From CAWINX01 sp963702055 (GTDB lineage: Bacteria; Actinomycetota; Thermoleophilia; Solirubrobacterales; 70-9): a DNA stretch of 64,000 nucleotides. The DNA is taken from NCBI GenBank assembly GCA_963702055.1, contig OY969702.1:1798001-1862000 (forward strand). The letters run 5' to 3'. How positions within the stretch are numbered: position 1 is the stretch's first letter; each line of letters begins with the position of its first letter. The translations under genes and the position numbers were made by a program. The notes beneath the pieces were generated by a model. That model made no database searches and was not told the origin of the DNA. It was given only the letters and a program-made list of their open reading frames with translations. Positions 59,213-64,000 of this stretch are shown piece by piece.

Positions 59213-60556
59213 GTGCTGCGGACAAGCGCGCTCGACCGCTCCGCCGCTTCGCCGGAGCGGGCTCGCATCGTCGAGGCCCTGATCGAGGTCGCCGCCGAGC
59301 ACGGCTACCTCGACACCACGATCGAGATGATCCTGGAGCGCGCCGGTCTCGATCGGGACGATTTCGACCGCCACTTCCGCGGCAAGTACGACTGCTTCCT
59401 CACCGCGTGGCAGGAGATCAACGAGGAGTGCATGGAGGAGATGCTCCATGCCTACAACAGCGCGATGGATTGGCCCGACCGGCTGCGCGCCGTCGCCAGG
59501 GGGACGATCGGCTCCCTCTGCAACGACCCCAGTCGCGCCTCCTTCGGGGTCGAGGTGCTCGCCGCCGGCGACGCGGCGCGCGCCCGCCGCGACATGACGA
59601 TGCGCGTCATCACCTCGCTGATCGACGCCGGCCGCCAGGAGATGGAGGACCCCGACTCGGTGCCCCGCACCACCGCCGAGGCGCTGGCCGGCGCCGCATA
59701 CGGCCAGATCTACGCCAAAGTCGTGCGCGGGGCGCACTCCGAGCTGCCGACTCTGATCCCGCAGCTGATGGCGACCGCGGTGATGCCCTACCTGGGGATC
59801 GAAGCGGCGATGGAGGAGCTGCGCGCCGGGGAGGGCGGCCCCCCCGGCCGCTATCGTCGGGAGGCAGAGATGGCGCCTGAGGCAGGGAAACCCGAAGAGC
59901 AGGAGCTGCCGCCGGAGTTGGCGCGCCTCCCCCCGGGTCGCCACGGCCTGCCGCGCGAGTTCATCGCCCACAACCAGCGGGAGCGGCTGATCGCGGGCCT
60001 CGCCGAGGCGGTTGCCGAGCACGGCTACACCGGCACCACGATCGCCCACATCACCCGCCACGCGGCGGTCTCTCGCCGCACCTTCTACGAGCACTTCGCC
60101 AGTAAGGACGAGTGCTTCGTCGCCGCCTACGAGATCGTCATGGAGAGGCTGCGTGAGCAGGTCGAGGCCGGCTTCGAGCAGAGCGAGGATTGGCCGCACG
60201 CGGTCAAGTCGGGCCTCGCGGCGATGCTCGCCTTCCTCGCGGCAGAGCCCAACCTGGCGCGCCTCGCGATGGTCGAGGCCCAGGTCGCCGGTCCCGCCGT
60301 GGTCCAGCGCTACGACGAGGCGATCAAGGGCTTCGTCCCCTTCTTCCAGGCCGGCCGCGAGGTCGCCTCGGCCAACGGCACTTCCCTGACCCCGACCACC
60401 GAGGACGCCCTGGTGGGCGGCATGGTCTCGCTGATCTCCCGCCGCGTCCTCGCGGGCAAGACCGAACAGCTGGAAGAGCTCCTCCCAGACCTGGTCGAGT
60501 TCATCCTCACGCCCTACCTCGGCCCCGAAGAAGCCGAGCGCATAGCAACGGAGTAG
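59213..60556 (+). CDS. Tandem double-TetR regulator (two TetR units in one chain)
   Basis: A 447-residue protein from GTG 59213, twice the usual TetR length. Unit 1 (about 1-205): RIVEALIEVAAEHGYLDTTI, RAGLDRDDFDRHFRGKYDCF, then a ligand domain ending LIPQLMATAVMPYLGIEAAM. A linker rich in Glu and Pro follows. Unit 2 (about 235-447): LPPGRHGLPREFIAHNQRER, RLIAGLAEAVAEHGYTGTTI, RHAAVSRRTFYEHFASKDEC, ending LLPDLVEFILTPYLG. Both HTH units look intact, but unit 1 is less consensus. The frame is continuous, so this is a true fusion unless two genes were joined by sequencing error. Confidence 0.88.
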   Translation: MLRTSALDRSAASPERARIVEALIEVAAEHGYLDTTIEMILERAGLDRDDFDRHFRGKYDCFLTAWQEINEECMEEMLHAYNSAMDWPDRLRAVARGTIGSLCNDPSRASFGVEVLAAGDAARARRDMTMRVITSLIDAGRQEMEDPDSVPRTTAEALAGAAYGQIYAKVVRGAHSELPTLIPQLMATAVMPYLGIEAAMEELRAGEGGPPGRYRREAEMAPEAGKPEEQELPPELARLPPGRHGLPREFIAHNQRERLIAGLAEAVAEHGYTGTTIAHITRHAAVSRRTFYEHFASKDECFVAAYEIVMERLREQVEAGFEQSEDWPHAVKSGLAAMLAFLAAEPNLARLAMVEAQVAGPAVVQRYDEAIKGFVPFFQAGREVASANGTSLTPTTEDALVGGMVSLISRRVLAGKTEQLEELLPDLVEFILTPYLGPEEAERIATE

Positions 60557-60582
60557 GGCAGTCGGGGCCCCGACTGCCCTAC
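60553..60582. terminator. Perfect 30-bp palindrome at convergent gene ends
   Basis: GTAGGGCAGTCGGGG (60553-60567) is followed at once by its exact complement (60568-60582). It includes the stop codon of the double-TetR gene and lies 10 nt before the stop of the convergent secreted-protein gene. It should form a very stable bidirectional terminator or cruciform. Confidence 0.8.
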
Positions 60583-60592
60583 CCGCTCCGGG

Positions 60593-61372
60593 CTACTTCT
60601 TCTGCTTACACCTCTGGACGCCCGTCGGCGTCAGGGTCTGGCCGTCGGCGAAGGTGAAGGCGCCGCGGTACTTCAGCCTCTTGTTGGCGCACTTGGCGCT
60701 GACGTAGCTGCGCCTCTTGCCCCTGTACTTGTACTTCCTGTTCACCTTCGTCTGGAAGTGGGTGAGCGAAGCGGTGCCGCCCGCGATCGGGGGAATCTGG
60801 ACGTCGAGCCGCGGCCCGTAGCCTCGCTTGTTGTAGTTGCTGATCACGCCGGTGAGGATGGTCGAGACCTGGACCGGCGTCGAACCGAAGGTGTGCACCA
60901 AGAGCACGGGCTTGCCGCCCTGTGGCACGCCGTTGAAGGCGGTCACGATGACGTTCTCGGTGAACACGGTGGTGCCGACCGGGATCAGGACCGTTGCCTT
61001 GCCGCTGCCGACGACCGCGTTCGGACACGCTCCCTTTGCCTGGCTCGTCGTCGTGTTCTGCAGCTTCGCGTTGGTGCAGGTCGGGATGCCCCTCGTGTAG
61101 AGCTTCACGTTCTTGTCGAAGTCGAGCACGGCTCGATTGGCCGGAACCGGAACGCCGTTGGACGCCGTGGTCGTCGACAGGTCGGTGACGACGTTCAGCG
61201 ACGCCGGCTGGAACTTGCTCTTCGAGAGCTTCGAAGGCGCCACGGTCGCCCTCCAGCCCTGGACGTTGCCGTCGGGGCCGGGGCCCGCGGGGTTCGCGGC
61301 GAACACTGCCGCCGTGGCAATAGCCATAACGCCCACAGCCAAGCTCACCGTCAAAGTCAATCGCTTGCGCAT
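60593..61372 (-). CDS. Secreted protein, paralogue of the one at 52693-53463
   Basis: A 259-residue protein with a signal sequence (LTVSLAVGVMAIATAAVFAA). Related sequence blocks shared with its paralogue: TRGIPTC, ACPNAVVGSGKATV, PPIAGGTASLTHFQTKVNRK, RRSYVSAKC and FADGQTLTPTG, with Cys at matching places. It probably folds outside the membrane with disulphides. The two copies bracket the TetR/MMPL cluster. No function known. Confidence 0.75.
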   Translation of the reverse strand: MRKRLTLTVSLAVGVMAIATAAVFAANPAGPGPDGNVQGWRATVAPSKLSKSKFQPASLNVVTDLSTTTASNGVPVPANRAVLDFDKNVKLYTRGIPTCTNAKLQNTTTSQAKGACPNAVVGSGKATVLIPVGTTVFTENVIVTAFNGVPQGGKPVLLVHTFGSTPVQVSTILTGVISNYNKRGYGPRLDVQIPPIAGGTASLTHFQTKVNRKYKYRGKRRSYVSAKCANKRLKYRGAFTFADGQTLTPTGVQRCKQKK

Positions 61373-61669
61373 CGGGGTCTCTCCTCTTTTCTTCCCTGCC
61401 CACTTAGCGCTGAACTACAGGAACCCAGCGTAGCGACCCGAGTTGCTCGGCCAGTCGGGGTTTTCCCGTCGATCTAAGCCGCGGGATTACCGCAACGCGC
61501 GGCTTGACAGGCGACGTTTATTTCCAGTTAACGCAGGCGTCGAACGGTGTCCTCCGCCGGGTTGCTCGGATACGATCCCCACGCCAGTTCCACCGGGTCG
61601 GAGGCCGGGGAACGGGAGGCAAGAACGACCCGCGTGTCCGCGAATCCATCAGGAGAGGAGCGACGACCG
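61373..61669. other. Intergenic region upstream of the mce genes
   Basis: 297 bases between the divergent secreted-protein and MCE genes. TTGACA at 61504-61509 is a perfect -35 hexamer; a weak -10 (GTTAAC) follows after 17 nt. The frame of the MCE gene stays open up to 61547, but the part before 61670 is not MCE-like. Confidence 0.45.
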
Positions 61670-63034
61670 GTGCTTACCCGGCGGCCCACGGTTGCCCGCA
61701 TCGCGGCCCTCGGGGCGATCGGCCTCTTCGTCATCCTGATCGTCGCTCTGGTCGTCAACGGCAACGGCGGCTACGGCTACAACCTGCTCTTCCAGAACGG
61801 CGGCCAGCTGGTCAGCGGCAACCAGGTGCTGATCGGCGGCACGCCGGTCGGCTCGGTCGACTCGATCAAGCTCACCCCCGACAACCTCGCCGAGATCCAC
61901 GTCACCGTCGACCAGCAGCTCCACGAGGGCTCCACGGCGGTGATCCGCGCCACCTCGCTCTCCGGCGAGGCCAATCACTACGTCTCGATTTCCCCCGGCC
62001 CCAACAGCAACCCGGCGATGCGGAGCGGCGCCACCATGGACCTCGCCTCGACCACCACCTCGGTCGACCTCGACCAGCTCCTCAACACCTTCACTCCGAA
62101 GAACCGCGAGGGGCTGAGCAACTTCATCCGCGGCAACGCGGCGATTTACGCCGGTCGCGGCCCCGAGGCAAACCAGACCTACAAGTACTTCGGCCCGGCG
62201 CTCAACCGGACCAGCGCCTTCTTCGGCGAGCTGACCGCCGACCAGCATCTGCTGCGGCGCTTCGTGGTCGGCTCGGCCGACCTCTTCACGACCCTCTCCA
62301 GGCAGCACGACGCGCTCTCCTCCTCGGTCGCCAACGCCAACACGGCGTTCGCCTCGATCGCCGGTCAGAGCGCCTCGCTCGACCAGGCGCTGCGCCAGCT
62401 GCCGGCGACCTTCCGCCAGGGCAGCACCACCTTCGTCAACCTGCGCGCCGCCCTCGACGACCTCGACCCACTGGTCAACACCTCGAAGACCGCCACCCGC
62501 AACCTCGCCCCCTTCCTTGCCGACCTGACTCCGGTGTTGCGGAAGGCCGTCCCGGTCTTCCGCAACCTGAAGCTGACCGTGGCCAGGCCGGGCGCCGCCA
62601 ACGACCTTGCCTACACGCTCGAGAAGCTGCCGACCATCCAGTCGCGCGCCAGCAAGGCCTTCCCACGCGCGGTCAAGGCGATCCAGGACTACCAGCCGAC
62701 CCTCAACTTCGCCCGTCCCTACACGCCGGACATCCTCAACGGCCTCGCCAAACTCGGCCAGGTGACCGCCTACTACGACGGGGTCGGCCACTACATCCGC
62801 GCCTCGGTCGGGACCAACCTTTTCGACTACAACGGCGGCACCAAAACGCTCGACCCGATCTCGCCGAGCGACAACTACAACGCCTTCGGCCCCGTCCACC
62901 TGCGCAGCCCTTGCCCGGGCGGCGGGACGCAGTCGGCGCCGGACAACTCCAACCCGTTCGTCAACCCGCCGTGGGGCGCCAGCAGCGTCACCACGTCCGA
63001 CTGCGCGCCCGGCGACGCGCCCCCCGGCCCATGA
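61670..63034 (+). CDS. MlaD/MCE-family lipid-transport protein
   Basis: A 454-residue protein. GTG 61670 is chosen because AGGAGAGGAG lies 9 nt upstream; starts at 61634 and 61547 are possible. One membrane helix (ALGAIGLFVILIVALVV) is followed by an MCE domain (LFQNGGQLVSGNQVLIGGTP, then VGSVDSIKLTPDNLAEIHVT) and a long helical region, ending in a Pro/Gly-rich tail. MCE proteins form tunnels for lipids. It overlaps the next gene by 4 nt (ATGA). Confidence 0.9.
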   Translation: MLTRRPTVARIAALGAIGLFVILIVALVVNGNGGYGYNLLFQNGGQLVSGNQVLIGGTPVGSVDSIKLTPDNLAEIHVTVDQQLHEGSTAVIRATSLSGEANHYVSISPGPNSNPAMRSGATMDLASTTTSVDLDQLLNTFTPKNREGLSNFIRGNAAIYAGRGPEANQTYKYFGPALNRTSAFFGELTADQHLLRRFVVGSADLFTTLSRQHDALSSSVANANTAFASIAGQSASLDQALRQLPATFRQGSTTFVNLRAALDDLDPLVNTSKTATRNLAPFLADLTPVLRKAVPVFRNLKLTVARPGAANDLAYTLEKLPTIQSRASKAFPRAVKAIQDYQPTLNFARPYTPDILNGLAKLGQVTAYYDGVGHYIRASVGTNLFDYNGGTKTLDPISPSDNYNAFGPVHLRSPCPGGGTQSAPDNSNPFVNPPWGASSVTTSDCAPGDAPPGP

Positions 63035-64000
63035 GGCGCGTCCTGCTGATCGGCGGAACCGTGGCCGCGATCGTCGTCGCCGTGCTGCTGATCGGCGGTA
63101 GCGGTAGCGGCGGCGACTACCTGGTCCGCGCGGTCTTCGACAACGGCTCCTTCGTCGTCAACGGCGAGGACGTCCGGGTCGCCGGCGCCAACGTCGGCAG
63201 CGTCCAGTCGGTGGGGGTCACCCTGCCCGGCGAGACCGCCTCCGAGCAGGGCGGTCCCCACGCGGTGCCGGGCAAAGCGGTCGTGGTCCTGGACATCACC
63301 GACCCGGGCTTCCAGGACTTCCGCAGCGACGCCAGCTGCATCATCCGCCCCCAGTCGCTGATCGGCGAGCGCTACGTCGATTGCCGACCGACCCTGCCGC
63401 GGGCGCCCGGCTCGCCGGTGCCGCCGCCGCTGGCCGAGGTCCCGAGCGGCCAGGCGGGCGCGGGGGAGCACCTGCTGCCGCTGGAGAACAACGGCCAGGC
63501 GGTCGACGTCGACCTGGTCAACGACATCTGGCGGCTGCCGTACACGCAGCGCTTCCGAATCATCCTCAACGAGCTCGGGGCCGGGCTGGCGTCGCGCGGC
63601 AAAGACCTCGAAGAGGTGATCCGCCGCGCCGATCCGGCGCTGCGGGACACCGACCGCCTGCTCGCGATCCTCGCCAATCAGAAGGACCAGCTCGCGCAGC
63701 TGGCCAAGGACTCGGAGACGATCATGCGGCCGTTCGCCCGCGAGCGCGCCCACGTCGCCGGCTTCTTCGACAGCGCCGGCTTCGCGGCCCAGGCGACCGC
63801 CGAGAAGAGCCCGGAGCTGGAGTCCTCGCTGCGGAAATTCCCGATCTTCCTGCATCAGTTCCGCCTCACGATGCGCAGCCTCCAGGGCTTCTCCGACCAG
63901 GCGCTGCCGGTCACCCTGGCGCTGGGCAAGGCGGCGCCCTCGCTGACCGACGCGACCCAGCACCTGCCGGCCTTCTACAGCGCTTCGACCGTGGCCTTGC
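63031..64000 (+). CDS. Second MCE-family protein (cut by window edge)
   Basis: Incomplete; 323 codons are visible from ATG 63031 to the window end. A membrane helix (VLLIGGTVAAIVVAVLLIGG) precedes an MCE domain (VRAVFDNGSFVVNGEDVRVA, then GANVGSVQSVGVTLP; CIIRPQSLIGERYVDC) and the start of the helical region. It is co-translated with the first MCE gene; more mce genes probably follow. No YrbE permease is seen upstream. Confidence 0.9.
   Translation, partial: MRRVLLIGGTVAAIVVAVLLIGGSGSGGDYLVRAVFDNGSFVVNGEDVRVAGANVGSVQSVGVTLPGETASEQGGPHAVPGKAVVVLDITDPGFQDFRSDASCIIRPQSLIGERYVDCRPTLPRAPGSPVPPPLAEVPSGQAGAGEHLLPLENNGQAVDVDLVNDIWRLPYTQRFRIILNELGAGLASRGKDLEEVIRRADPALRDTDRLLAILANQKDQLAQLAKDSETIMRPFARERAHVAGFFDSAGFAAQATAEKSPELESSLRKFPIFLHQFRLTMRSLQGFSDQALPVTLALGKAAPSLTDATQHLPAFYSASTVAL

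Overview
The window looks like a chromosomal segment of a high-GC actinobacterium, most likely of the Thermoleophilia/Solirubrobacterales type. This is inferred from strict G/C-ending codons, a menaquinone-type bc complex (Rieske, split cytochrome b, subunit IV fused to cytochrome c), MCE and MMPL lipid-transport genes, a Tat system, many TetR regulators and GTG/TTG or apparently leaderless starts. Species cannot be named from sequence alone.

Positions 1 to about 32 kb are accessory DNA with a conjugation theme. A ParB-like protein lies next to a large imperfect palindrome (361-530). Then come a lipoprotein, a TetR-glycosyltransferase pair, a winged-helix protein and a possible PD-(D/E)XK nuclease. 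A 'leading-region' operon follows: single-stranded DNA-binding protein, zinc-ribbon protein, ArdA antirestriction protein and a CHC2 zinc-finger primase. A MobF relaxase/helicase (TraA) has hairpins upstream that could be oriT. Two VirD4/FtsK-like coupling ATPases, a replication-relaxation protein and small membrane proteins complete the set. No VirB4 or other mating-pair ATPase is visible, so the element looks mobilizable, or its transport genes lie to the left of the window. A 2,433-residue RHS/YD-repeat surface protein (20563-27864) is followed by a small membrane protein and three DUF2283-like mini-genes in less GC-rich DNA. The block ends with an HTH gene, tRNA-Thr, a tyrosine recombinase and a 55-residue membrane protein, just before tRNA-Ile.

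From 32.7 to 52.7 kb the genes are housekeeping: bifunctional nuclease, D-Ala-D-Ala ligase with an aminotransferase, a phosphodiesterase and a polytopic glycosyltransferase, YmdB-type phosphodiesterase, an ABC exporter, and the haem genes hemB, a fused siroheme-decarboxylase-like AhbA/AhbB protein, and hemL. After these come qcrABC, menG, a polyprenyl diphosphate synthase, tatA, tatC and tRNA-Lys. Haem, quinone, bc complex and Tat (which exports Rieske proteins) together make a respiratory chain assembly region. Several 3' ends carry long perfect inverted repeats. Two of these (39155-39255 and 42168-42262) have different arms but enclose the same 50-bp core with a 26-bp perfect palindrome.

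From 52.7 kb to the end is an envelope/lipid-transport region: two related secreted proteins bracket four TetR-family genes and an MMPL transporter. One of the TetR genes encodes two TetR units in one chain. The first two genes of an mce locus follow, the second cut by the window edge.
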